Source of the DNA: Clostridium felsineum DSM 794
Lineage (GTDB): Bacteria; Bacillota; Clostridia; Clostridiales; Clostridiaceae
DNA length: 64,000 nt
Direction: 5' to 3'
Assembly: GCF_002006355.2 (NCBI RefSeq)
Contig: NZ_CP096980.1
Span: forward strand, 248,001-312,000
Position numbers and translations under genes: made by a program
Shown here: one piece after another, positions 26,188-35,248 of the stretch
Layout: every line of letters begins with the position of its first letter
Position numbering within the stretch: the first letter of the stretch is position 1
The notes under the pieces: generated by a model
Seen by the model: only the letters and a program-made list of their open reading frames with translations
Database searches by the model: none
Told to the model about the DNA's origin: nothing

Positions 26188-27738
26188 CTATTCTCCTTTC
26201 ATTAAGTCTAAAAATGGATTGAAATATTCTATGTCTTTTTCTACTACACCATCAAGACCTTTTCCCATAGTTCTATTTCTTTTTATACCTGCAAAAGCTC
26301 CTTTTTCAAGAGTATTGAACATACCGTCTCTTTCGATGTTCTTTAAGAGTTTGTAGGCATTTTTTAGTACAAAATCAGCTCTCTTTTGTATGATTCCGTC
26401 TTTTTTAAACTCTATTTCATCACCTAGAGATTTCATAGTGTTTGCTATATAAGATGCGTTTTCAATAGCAAGAGCTCTGTCAGACATAAAGGGAGTGTGA
26501 ATAGCTTCCGTAAGCATACCTAAAAGATGAATTCTTTGATTTGTAAGAACCGTTACTACATTGAACAAGGTGTCTTGAACATGACCTTTAAATATATTTC
26601 CTGTCATATATTTTGTTGGTGGCATGTATTTAAGCGGCGCTTTATCAAAAATTTCTCTTGCCATTTGCGCCTGAGCAAGTTCATATACAAAACCATTCTC
26701 TAAATCTGGATTCATCTCAAAAGCATGTCCTAGCCCCATTTGTTCTTCTTTTAAGCCTGCCATAAGTGCAAATTGCTCGTTTATAAATTGTGAAGATAGT
26801 ACTGTATGAGCCTCTTCATAAGCATCTGCTGTAGTTAGGTAGTTGTCTTCACCGGTATTTATAATAACTCCAGCATAACCATTGATAACTCTTGAAAAAT
26901 ATTGATCAATAAGAGTTCGTTTCATGTTGATATCTCTAAAAAGTATTCCATATAGAGCATCATTAAGCATTACATCTAATCTTTCAAGTGCTCCCATTGC
27001 TGCAATTTCAGGCATACATAAGCCTGAACAATAATTACATAGTCTTATATACCTATGAAGCTCAGAGCCAACATCATCTAGTGCTTTTCTCATAAGCTTA
27101 AAGTTTTCTTGAGTAGCATAGGTTCCCCCAAAGCCTTCCGTTGTAGCACCATAAGGTACATAATCTAAAAGGCTTTGTCCTGTAGTTCTTATAACAGCAA
27201 TTATGTCTGCACCTTGTTTTGCAGCTGCGACTGCTTGAGTTATATCTTCATATATATTTCCAGTTGCAACTATTACATAAAGGAGAGGTCCTGTTTTATC
27301 ACCGTAAGCACTTAAAAACTCTTTTCTTTTTTCTCTATTTTTTTTTATGGTCTCTACAGTTTTGGCAGCCGTATTTATTGCATTATCTATAGTTAAGAAG
27401 ATGTCCTTTGAAGTATATTCTGTAAGGTCTATCGTGCCTTTTGAAACTTCATTAGCTATTTCTTGAATGGAAAGTTCAGTTTGAAGCATTGCATTACTTA
27501 AATAGTAAGCAGCACCTTTGCTGAGTCCATTACCTTGTTTTATATTTTCTACTACAATATTTGGGAGAGGAATTCCTTCCTCATTAACACCATCTATTCC
27601 CATAAGTCTACATACAGTTCTTTCTACTGAAACAGTTGTATGTTTATCTATAAAATTTTGAACATCTACTGCTATATTATGAGCAGCTTCTCTTGCTTTT
27701 TTTACAGTTTGAAAATCAAGATTAAGTTTACTCTTCAT
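26188..27738 (-). CDS. kamD: Lysine 5,6-aminomutase alpha subunit KamD
   Basis: Large TIM-barrel subunit that binds PLP phosphate, adenosyl and substrate. It has 516 residues from the ATG at 27738, the usual length. Recognisable stretches are YGATTEGFGGTYATQENFKL, NYCSGLCMPEIAAMGALERL and GLGHAFEMNPDLENGFVYEL. I reject the start at 27756 because GGGGGA lies 6 bp before 27738. The start lies inside the end of kamC, so translation is coupled. Confidence 0.95.
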   Translation of the reverse strand: MKSKLNLDFQTVKKAREAAHNIAVDVQNFIDKHTTVSVERTVCRLMGIDGVNEEGIPLPNIVVENIKQGNGLSKGAAYYLSNAMLQTELSIQEIANEVSKGTIDLTEYTSKDIFLTIDNAINTAAKTVETIKKNREKRKEFLSAYGDKTGPLLYVIVATGNIYEDITQAVAAAKQGADIIAVIRTTGQSLLDYVPYGATTEGFGGTYATQENFKLMRKALDDVGSELHRYIRLCNYCSGLCMPEIAAMGALERLDVMLNDALYGILFRDINMKRTLIDQYFSRVINGYAGVIINTGEDNYLTTADAYEEAHTVLSSQFINEQFALMAGLKEEQMGLGHAFEMNPDLENGFVYELAQAQMAREIFDKAPLKYMPPTKYMTGNIFKGHVQDTLFNVVTVLTNQRIHLLGMLTEAIHTPFMSDRALAIENASYIANTMKSLGDEIEFKKDGIIQKRADFVLKNAYKLLKNIERDGMFNTLEKGAFAGIKRNRTMGKGLDGVVEKDIEYFNPFLDLMKGE

Positions 27739-29167
27739 CTTTTTCCCCCATCTCAATAATTTCTGTGTCTATTCCCATAAGCCGTAATATGTTCATAGCA
27801 TCTTTTGGAATAGGTGCACTTCCAGTAACTTTTTCTAAAGAATAATCCATATATTTATTTATAAGATTAAAAAAATCTGTATCTTTTTCAATTTTATCTA
27901 TTGAATTAAAATCAAAATTTGAAAGACCCTTAACTTGATAGTGACTATTTGAAATATTTGATACACCATTATAGTGGGTAGATATTAAACTAATTGAAGC
28001 AAAATTCCCTAAATATTTTACAAGACCTTTAGTAATTTTGCTACCTTCTTCTGGATTAGTGCCTCTAGCAAATTCATCAAGAAGTATAAGACCATGCTTT
28101 TTCTTTATATCCTTTAGAATTTGTTTTAATTTCATTACTTCACCACCGAAGGTACTTAAACCGTTTCGAAGAGACTCTGCATCTTCACTTAGAAAGTACA
28201 TAAAGTCTAAGGGAACAAATTCAAATTTCTCTGCAAATACATAAAAACCCATGTAAGCTAATATATAATTCAATGCAACTATACTGAGAACTACGGTTTT
28301 TCCACCCATATTGGCACCTGTAATAACTGTAGTTCCGAATGAAAGGTCTATATCAATAGGTTGAAAAATCCCTCCAGCTTGCGCAACTTTTTCTTTTACC
28401 ATAGGATTAAAGCCTTTTTTAATTTTAATTTTATCTGTGAGTATTGGTTTTGAAAGACAATACTCAATGGCATATTTTGCCTTTGCAATTGTAATATCTA
28501 GTTTTCCAACATTAAAACTATTTTCTAAAAGCATATCTGCATATTTTGATATTTCAAGACTTAAAGTTTTTCTTATTATAAATTCTTCTTCCTTTTCAGC
28601 ATAAGTTATATCAGCTCTATTTTTTAAAAGTTTCTTTCGTTTTTCACTATCTTTTTCTTTATAAATAAGTTTCTCCACATTTCTTTTAGCTTTTCTTAAG
28701 CTTGAAAGTTTAGGAGAGTAATCATCATAAATTGCAAAGCTCAAAGTTCTGGTGTTACCTTTATTTAAAAGAGTATAAATTTCATTAAAGTCATTAAAAG
28801 ATATGCTGTTAAGTTTTAAGTTGTTATTTTTTAAGCTCTGCTTTAATTCTGAGATTAGTATTGTGTAATTTTTAATTTCAAAAAGTTCAATTTGGTCTAA
28901 TACTTCTTCGTTTTTAAGGCGCTTAAAGGTATTTCTTATGTCTTTGAACCTCATAAGTAAACTTTGCAACTCATTAAAACATTTACTATCTTTAATGATT
29001 AGACTACAGCTTTCAATATTTTCATATTCTCTTAAAAGTTCATAATTATTTGTTAGCATATGAAGCTTTGAAAATTGGTATTTACCAAAAACACTTCCTA
29101 TGAAGAGCTTATCCAGGACAAAATCAAAACCTATTTTTTTTCGAGTAGTTTCATCTAAAAAAATCAT
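27728..29167 (-). CDS. kamC: KamC, MutS-related ATPase of the lysine operon
   Basis: A 479-residue protein with a MutS-family ATPase domain in its C-terminal half: Walker A TGANMGGKTVVLS (about residues 280-292), Walker B HGLILLDEFARGTNPEEG and the late STHYNG. It lacks the mismatch-recognition domain. Such genes sit between kamA/kamB and kamD in lysine-fermenting Clostridia and Fusobacteria. A chaperone or reactivase role for the B12 aminomutase has been proposed; here it is inferred from position. Its ATG overlaps the kamB stop. Confidence 0.88.
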   Translation of the reverse strand: MIFLDETTRKKIGFDFVLDKLFIGSVFGKYQFSKLHMLTNNYELLREYENIESCSLIIKDSKCFNELQSLLMRFKDIRNTFKRLKNEEVLDQIELFEIKNYTILISELKQSLKNNNLKLNSISFNDFNEIYTLLNKGNTRTLSFAIYDDYSPKLSSLRKAKRNVEKLIYKEKDSEKRKKLLKNRADITYAEKEEEFIIRKTLSLEISKYADMLLENSFNVGKLDITIAKAKYAIEYCLSKPILTDKIKIKKGFNPMVKEKVAQAGGIFQPIDIDLSFGTTVITGANMGGKTVVLSIVALNYILAYMGFYVFAEKFEFVPLDFMYFLSEDAESLRNGLSTFGGEVMKLKQILKDIKKKHGLILLDEFARGTNPEEGSKITKGLVKYLGNFASISLISTHYNGVSNISNSHYQVKGLSNFDFNSIDKIEKDTDFFNLINKYMDYSLEKVTGSAPIPKDAMNILRLMGIDTEIIEMGEKDEE

Positions 29168-30207
29168 TCTATCACGCCCACATCATATTCTTTAACATTT
29201 AAAACAGGAAGATTAGTTCTAATTTTAAACATATTGTATAATTCAATATAATTTAATTCATATCCAGAAGGTGACCAAGGATTTATAGTTATTCCAATTA
29301 CATTTATGTTTTCAACAACTTTAATTTTTCCACCTTTTAAAATAAACCTATCATAGGTACTTTTTTTAATAAAAATTTTCGTCCCATCTTCAACTACGAA
29401 AGTGATTTTTTTAAAATTCATATTTGTATTTAAAAGTTTTAATATGAAATTATCTGTTAGTACACCTTTTATGAATATATATCTTAAGCTATCTGAATAA
29501 CTAGAAATAACTTCCTCATGTGAATTTAAAGAAGTCTCTATACTACTTTTTTTAATAAAGTCAGTATAAACAAAAGAAAGTCTACAATTTATCATTAAAC
29601 TTTTATATAGTTCTAAAATATTCCTTGGGGCTGTTGGGAAGATTAGAAAGTTTATGAAGCTTAGGGTTTTCTCACAAAGCACATTAGCATTTTCTGAGAA
29701 AGCAGAGCCTGTAGAGATAATTACCGCTTCTGTAACCTCTGGTGCTCCCAAGCTTTTTCTAGATAAAGCCCCATCTACAAGAATAAAATCAGAGCCATAA
29801 AATTTAAGTTTAGATATAACCTTTTTAATTTGATTTTTGGTAGCTGGCCCTGCAATTTCTACAAAACCAGCTGTAGTGCTTTTGGCAATTACTACATCAC
29901 CCATAGAGGTTCCTATATTTAAAACTTCAAGTATTTCAAAACATACATCGCTTTTTAAAAGAAGAGTTTTGGCCGTGGCAACTAAGATGTCCTTACGTAT
30001 ATATATTCTTGGCTTGTGAGTAAAAGTGACAATATCTGTAGCTTCACCATCTCTTCCAATAGAGGTGATGGCCATTTTTCGCTCTTTAATGGCATTTATT
30101 ATGAAATTAAGAGTTGTAGTTTTACCTGTGTTTTTCTCCATACCTATAATTGATATAGAGGTATATTTTAAAATATTTGTTATAAATTCATTAAAATCGT
30201 TATACAT
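29164..30207 (-). CDS. kamB: KamB, P-loop protein of the lysine operon
   Basis: A 347-residue protein with a Walker A-like loop (GMEKNTGKTTT) near residue 25 and later SEGMENTs such as GSDFILVDGALSRKSLG. It is conserved in kam clusters beside kamC. It is thought to work with KamC in keeping the B12-dependent aminomutase active, but no mechanism is visible from the sequence. It overlaps kamA by 8 bp and kamC by 4 bp, so it is firmly in the operon. Confidence 0.82.
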   Translation of the reverse strand: MYNDFNEFITNILKYTSISIIGMEKNTGKTTTLNFIINAIKERKMAITSIGRDGEATDIVTFTHKPRIYIRKDILVATAKTLLLKSDVCFEILEVLNIGTSMGDVVIAKSTTAGFVEIAGPATKNQIKKVISKLKFYGSDFILVDGALSRKSLGAPEVTEAVIISTGSAFSENANVLCEKTLSFINFLIFPTAPRNILELYKSLMINCRLSFVYTDFIKKSSIETSLNSHEEVISSYSDSLRYIFIKGVLTDNFILKLLNTNMNFKKITFVVEDGTKIFIKKSTYDRFILKGGKIKVVENINVIGITINPWSPSGYELNYIELYNMFKIRTNLPVLNVKEYDVGVIE

Positions 30208-31486
30208 CTATATCGTTCTTTTCAATTTTCTCTGGAAGCTTTTTTGATCGAAGCTTTCTTTCCATTCCACCGGTTTCTATGGTGATTTTTTCTCCACTTA
30301 AAAGCCCAGATATACCTATTTCATGAACCTTTTTATTACCACGGCAATATTCACAATGACACTCGGAAATGTATCTTTCAGGCTCTTTGTAGGTGGTTAT
30401 AACGCCTTCAAAGTTTCTGAGTATAACTTTGTCATTACTTTGGCTTATAACATAGTTTGGCATTACGGGTATTTTGCCACCGCCGCCAGGAGCATCAACA
30501 ACAAAAGTTGGTACGCAATAGCCCGAAGTATGGCCACGTAGGCCCTCAATAATCTCAATTCCTTTAGATACAGGTGTTCTAAAATGGCTTAGTCCTATTG
30601 AGAGATCGCATTGATATATATAGTAAGGTCTTACTCTAATTCTAACAAGTTCATTTACAAGTTTTCTCATAACATGGACACAATCATTTACTCCTCTTAA
30701 AAGCACCGACTGATTTCCAAGAGGTATACCAGCGTCAGCTATCATTTCACAAGCTTTTTTAGATTCTTTAGTAATTTCATTTGGATGGTTGAAATGTGTA
30801 TTGATCCATATTGGGTGATACTTTTTAAGCATCGATAAAAGCTCTGGAGTTATTCTTTGAGGCATAACAACAGGTACCCTTGAGCCTATCCTTATTATTT
30901 CAACATGTTTTATTGCTCTTAATTTTTTTATAATATACTCTAGCACATCATCATTAACTAGAAGTGCATCTCCACCAGATAAAAGTACATCACGGATGGC
31001 AGGGGTTTTAGCTACATAGTCAATGCATTTATCAATTTGGGACATAGAAAGACATTTATCTGTATGTCCAGCAAAACGTCTTCTAGTACAGTGTCTACAG
31101 TACATAGAACATTGGTTTGTTATAAGCATAAGAACTCTATCGGGATATCTGTGAGTAAGTCCGGGAACTGGAGAATCACCATCCTCGTGAAGTGGATCAG
31201 TGAGATCACCCTCCACCACATGAAGTTCATCTATAGTTGGAATTGCTTGTTTCCTTATAGGATCAAATTCATCCTTTGGATCTATTAATGAAAGATAATA
31301 AGGGGTTATTGCCATCTTAAGTTTTTTAAGACATCTTTTTGCGCCCTCTTCTTCTTCAGTAGTGAGGTTTATATATTTTTTTAGCTTTTCTATTGTCTCA
31401 ATTCTATTTTTTAGTTGCCAACTCCAATCATTCCAATCACTATCTGGTACATCTTTAAAAAGTTCTTGTCTCCTGCTTTTATTCAT
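30200..31486 (-). CDS. kamA: Lysine 2,3-aminomutase KamA
   Basis: Radical-SAM, PLP enzyme that converts L-lysine to L-beta-lysine, the first step of lysine fermentation. The cluster cysteines are C126, C130 and C133 in QCSMYCRHCTRRRFAG. The GGDALL motif and the PGGGGKIPVMPNY segment with the PLP lysine are present, and zinc-binding Cys pairs lie near the C-terminus (CHCEYCRG). It has 428 residues, slightly longer than the C. subterminale enzyme. The ATG follows AAAAGGGGAG. Confidence 0.96.
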   Translation of the reverse strand: MNKSRRQELFKDVPDSDWNDWSWQLKNRIETIEKLKKYINLTTEEEEGAKRCLKKLKMAITPYYLSLIDPKDEFDPIRKQAIPTIDELHVVEGDLTDPLHEDGDSPVPGLTHRYPDRVLMLITNQCSMYCRHCTRRRFAGHTDKCLSMSQIDKCIDYVAKTPAIRDVLLSGGDALLVNDDVLEYIIKKLRAIKHVEIIRIGSRVPVVMPQRITPELLSMLKKYHPIWINTHFNHPNEITKESKKACEMIADAGIPLGNQSVLLRGVNDCVHVMRKLVNELVRIRVRPYYIYQCDLSIGLSHFRTPVSKGIEIIEGLRGHTSGYCVPTFVVDAPGGGGKIPVMPNYVISQSNDKVILRNFEGVITTYKEPERYISECHCEYCRGNKKVHEIGISGLLSGEKITIETGGMERKLRSKKLPEKIEKNDIDV

Positions 31487-31512
31487 TCTAAACTCCCCTT
31501 TTAAATACTTCG

Positions 31513-32547
31513 TTAAGCATATCTTTTTTCAAAAATTTCTCTAAGAACTTTAGATTCTCTGAGTTCGTTAATTGCAATTTCTGCATGACCCTTTGTATAC
31601 CCATTTCCAATATAAAGAGAAACGTCTTTGCTTACACCTTCTGCTCCAAGTGCAGCCTTAGTAAAGCTCGTTGCCATGGAAAAAAAGTAAGCAGTACCCT
31701 CATCCTTTACGGGAAGTATTGTAGACATTTCTGTATTTTCAACATTTACACAATTAATTGATATATCATATTCGCTGCCATTATTAGCGTTAAGTGCTTT
31801 TTCTAAAACCTCCGTAGGATTAACTGCATTGGCCACAATCACTTCGTCACAAAAGCCTGTTTTTATAAGTTCTTCCTTATCTTTTTGAAGTGCTACAAGG
31901 CCTACTACACGTCCGGTAGGTCCAACTCTTTTTTTGGCTTCATAACAGCACAGTGTACCTGATTTTCCAAAGGCACCTAATATAAGAACACTATCTCCGC
32001 TTTTTACCATTTTTGAAGTTTGAGCTGGGGCGCCTGCTACATCTAAAACTGCAAGTGCAAGATTTTCAGTTAAGTCATCTGGGAGCTTTACATATATACC
32101 ACTTTCAAATAATATTGCTTTGCCTTCAATTTCTACTCGATCAATTTCTTTATGGATTTTAGTAATTTTATCTATTCTAAGAGGTGTTAAAGAAAGTGAT
32201 ACCAAGGTAGCAATTTTATCTTCAACTTTTAGGTTATTTGAAGGTACAAGATCAGACCCTATTTTTTCTACAGTTCCAATTAACATTCCACCTGAACCTG
32301 TTACTGGATTTTGCATTTTTCCTTTTTCATTGACTATTGTGAGAATTTTATTTTTGATTTTTTCTATATCTCCATTTTGTTCTTTTTCTATTTGAGTAAA
32401 GCTTGCGGAATCTATATTGAGAGCTTTGACATTTATCAAAATTTCATTGTCGTATATATTCATATCATTTGAAATTTTTTTTGCGCCTTGTGGAAGTATT
32501 CCTTTTGGTTCTATAACTCTGTGTATTCCATATTTTGATCCTTTCAA
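31513..32547 (-). CDS. kdd: 3,5-diaminohexanoate dehydrogenase Kdd
   Basis: NAD-dependent oxidative deamination of L-erythro-3,5-diaminohexanoate to 5-amino-3-oxohexanoate. The 344-residue protein begins GSKYGIHRVIEPKGILPQGA, as in known Kdd. It has a central Rossmann part (ILGAFGKSGTLCCYEAKKRV) and the late segment FFSMATSFTKAALGAEGV. The start is TTG at 32547, with AAAGGAGG 8 bp upstream. It lies between kce and kamA. Confidence 0.93.
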   Translation of the reverse strand: MKGSKYGIHRVIEPKGILPQGAKKISNDMNIYDNEILINVKALNIDSASFTQIEKEQNGDIEKIKNKILTIVNEKGKMQNPVTGSGGMLIGTVEKIGSDLVPSNNLKVEDKIATLVSLSLTPLRIDKITKIHKEIDRVEIEGKAILFESGIYVKLPDDLTENLALAVLDVAGAPAQTSKMVKSGDSVLILGAFGKSGTLCCYEAKKRVGPTGRVVGLVALQKDKEELIKTGFCDEVIVANAVNPTEVLEKALNANNGSEYDISINCVNVENTEMSTILPVKDEGTAYFFSMATSFTKAALGAEGVSKDVSLYIGNGYTKGHAEIAINELRESKVLREIFEKRYA

Positions 32548-32562
32548 ATTGATTACCTCCTT

Positions 32563-33378
32563 TTATAAGTTCAAAATTTTTCTTGCTTCCTTAGGTGTTG
32601 CTATTTCTCTACCTATTTCTTTTGATAAGTTAGCTGTCTTTTCAACCAGTTCACCATTTGACTTTGCAAGAATACCTTTTTCTATGTAAATGTTGTCTTC
32701 GAGACCAACACGTACATGTCCACCAGAAGCTATAGCCATTGCGGCCATTTTAAATTGATATTTTCCAATACCAGTTACAGTGTAGGTGGAATTAGAAGGG
32801 ATACTATGAGACATAAAGGCTAAGTTAAGTAAACTAGCATCTATTGCACCGCGCACACCCATTACAAAATTAAAATGCAAATTATCTTTTAAAAGACCTT
32901 CTGAGTAGAGTTTTAAAGCAGTATCAATCATGCCCTTATCAAACACTTCTATTTCTGGTTTAACGTTAGCTTCTATCATTTTTTTTGCAAAGTATCTTAT
33001 GGTGGCTTCTGTATTCACAAAAATGTCATTCATGCCGAAATTACAAGTACCACAGTCTAAACTGGCTATTTCAGGTTTTAAGAAGACAGGACTTAGTCTT
33101 TCATCTTTAGACATATAAGTAGCTCCACCAGTAGAAGGCTCTATTATAACTTCAGGACACAGCTTTTTTATAGCTGAAATTGAAGCTCTAAATCTTTCTA
33201 TATTTTGAGTTGGAGTACCATCGTCTTCTCTCACATGGAGGTGTATAATGCTTGCTCCAGCGTCATAAGCTAGTTTTGCTTCTTTTGCAATTTCATCTAT
33301 AGAATACGGAATATTGGGATTTTGCTTTTTTGTTACCTCAGCGCCACATATTGCAGCAGTAATTATTAACTTTTCCAT
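32563..33378 (-). CDS. kce: 3-keto-5-aminohexanoate cleavage enzyme Kce
   Basis: Zinc-dependent BKACE (DUF849) family enzyme that condenses 5-amino-3-oxohexanoate with acetyl-CoA to give 3-aminobutyryl-CoA and acetoacetate. Zinc residues are in IIHLHVREDDG and in GGHVRVGLEDNIY, with the N-terminal ITAAICGAEVTKKQNP. The 271 residues are standard. It is 10 bp from kal and 15 bp from kdd. Confidence 0.95.
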   Translation of the reverse strand: MEKLIITAAICGAEVTKKQNPNIPYSIDEIAKEAKLAYDAGASIIHLHVREDDGTPTQNIERFRASISAIKKLCPEVIIEPSTGGATYMSKDERLSPVFLKPEIASLDCGTCNFGMNDIFVNTEATIRYFAKKMIEANVKPEIEVFDKGMIDTALKLYSEGLLKDNLHFNFVMGVRGAIDASLLNLAFMSHSIPSNSTYTVTGIGKYQFKMAAMAIASGGHVRVGLEDNIYIEKGILAKSNGELVEKTANLSKEIGREIATPKEARKILNL

Positions 33379-33388
33379 AATAAATCAC

Positions 33389-33772
33389 CTATTTTCTTTG
33401 TTTATCCTTTGGAACTATACAAGTACCAACGGCTTTGCAAACAATTACTGGTTTATCTAAAGCGTCAGCTGCAGATTCCCTTATATCACTTCTTTGAGCT
33501 ACTACCTTTTTTGCTTCAAACTCCATTTTTCTTGAAGTATTACCAGTCTGGGTAATTCTACCTGTAGCTTCTATATAATCTCCAGCATAGACAGGAGCTA
33601 AAAAATCAATACTTTCATAAGCTCTAAATAAGCCTTCATCACCATCATGACGAATTAACAATTCTGTTGCTACATCGCCAAATAGAGCCAGCATTCTAGC
33701 ACCATCAACAAGATTTCCTCCATAATGAGCATCACTAAAACTCATTCTAAGTCTTATGGTCACTTCTTCCAT
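33389..33772 (-). CDS. kal: 3-aminobutyryl-CoA ammonia lyase Kal
   Basis: Removes ammonia from L-3-aminobutyryl-CoA to give crotonyl-CoA, the step that links lysine to butyrate formation. It is a small hotdog-fold protein (127 residues) with the typical RMSFSDAHYGGNLVDGARML N-terminus. The AGGAGG site is followed by a T run and ATG. First gene of the lysine operon. I could not identify a confident promoter in the 255-bp divergent gap to the regulator. Confidence 0.92.
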   Translation of the reverse strand: MEEVTIRLRMSFSDAHYGGNLVDGARMLALFGDVATELLIRHDGDEGLFRAYESIDFLAPVYAGDYIEATGRITQTGNTSRKMEFEAKKVVAQRSDIRESAADALDKPVIVCKAVGTCIVPKDKQRK

Positions 33773-34027
33773 AAAAAAAACCTCCTAATTTAGTATATTT
33801 AAAAATTAATGTGGAATTTAAATTGTACTTTTGTTAATATAATATTAGTTTAACAGATGTATGTTGATATATTATAAAATAAAACAAGATATTTTTGATA
33901 AAGTATTAATTGATTTAATTATAGGATATTTGAACTTATTGAACAATAAACTTAGTGTACCTATTTTTTAGATAATATTGGACATTGTGTACAGTGTAGT
34001 ATGAAAATTGTGTTAGGGGGAAAAGCT

Positions 34028-35215
34028 TTGGCATTAACAATTAAAAACTTATTTAGTCTTGGGACACTTAAAGGAATAGAGCTTTTGACAGATGAAGGAG
34101 GTGCAAATAATGAAATAACCTGGGTGAATATAATGGAAATACTGGACGAGCTTAGTTACTTGCAAAAAGGAGAGCTTCTATTAACGACTGGGTATAGGCT
34201 AGAGGATAGAAACTTAAACAATGATTTAATAAAGATGCTTAAGTCTAAAGGTCTTGCGGGAATAGGTATACAAACAGGATATTATCTAGATGATATACCC
34301 AAGTATATAATAGAAGATGGAAAAAAGTATAAGTTTCCTGTATTTAAAATTCCATCAGATTTAAGCTTTTCGGTGATAATGCATGTGGTACTTAGAAATG
34401 CCTATAACATAGATATAAAATATGAGGGATATTCTAAACAGAATATATTAGACAGTTTAAGGAAGGGAGAAGATATAAAAAGTGAAAGTAGTATTCAGCT
34501 TGCAAAAAAGCTGCAGTTAAGTCTTACCTCTAAGTTGTGTTTGTTATTATTATCTATTGTAAATATATATGATATGGTTATAACTGAAAGTACAATGATA
34601 AGCATAGTAAATAGAATTAGAAGCTATTTTCACGATAATAGAAATTCAACGTTAATAGAAGTATCAGGAGACAAGGTTATGTTTATAGTAGCTTGTGAGG
34701 AGGAATTTTCTGCACATGATTTGAGTGTAGATTTAATGGAGATTTTAAAAGACATATATAAAGAGAATAAAAATTATATTTTGACAATAGGTGCAAGTAA
34801 TATATTTGGTGATGTTAATAATTTAGATAGGGCGTATCAAGAAGCAATCTCAAGTCTTTCAACTTTAGGTAAAATAAAAGTGAAAAGAGGAGTGTGTTTT
34901 TACAATCATATTGGAATATTTAAAACACTTGGATTAATTAATTCAGATAAGTATGTTTTAAACTTACTTCAAGAAAAAATAGAAGCGCTTGTAGAATATG
35001 ATAAGGTGCATAATACGAATTACTATAATACACTAAAAGCCTTTGTAGATAAGGAATTTAATATTAATTATGCAGCACAAAAGCTATATATTCACAGACA
35101 TACGCTTAAAAATAGATTAGAAAAAATAAATAAGTTATGCGGTATAGATTTTAATGATTATTACTATAGATTAAGTTTGTCCTTAGCTATATATTGCCAT
35201 GATCTGTTTTCATGA
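34028..35215 (+). CDS. PucR-type transcriptional regulator, divergent from the lysine operon
   Basis: A 395-residue regulator. The N-terminal PucR sensor domain begins LTIKNLFSLGTLKGIEL and covers about residues 1-125. A GGDEF-like middle follows, and the C-terminal HTH_30 domain holds NINYAAQKLYIHRHTLKNRL. The ORF is open from 34001, but I start at TTG 34028 because GTTAGGGGG lies 7 bp upstream and the sensor domain begins there. Divergence from kal makes the lysine operon its likely target. An imperfect dyad ACATTGTGTACAGTGT lies just upstream (33981-33996). Confidence 0.87.
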   Translation: MALTIKNLFSLGTLKGIELLTDEGGANNEITWVNIMEILDELSYLQKGELLLTTGYRLEDRNLNNDLIKMLKSKGLAGIGIQTGYYLDDIPKYIIEDGKKYKFPVFKIPSDLSFSVIMHVVLRNAYNIDIKYEGYSKQNILDSLRKGEDIKSESSIQLAKKLQLSLTSKLCLLLLSIVNIYDMVITESTMISIVNRIRSYFHDNRNSTLIEVSGDKVMFIVACEEEFSAHDLSVDLMEILKDIYKENKNYILTIGASNIFGDVNNLDRAYQEAISSLSTLGKIKVKRGVCFYNHIGIFKTLGLINSDKYVLNLLQEKIEALVEYDKVHNTNYYNTLKAFVDKEFNINYAAQKLYIHRHTLKNRLEKINKLCGIDFNDYYYRLSLSLAIYCHDLFS

Positions 35216-35248
35216 ATATAGGACAAAGATAATCGTAGTGTTCTAAGA

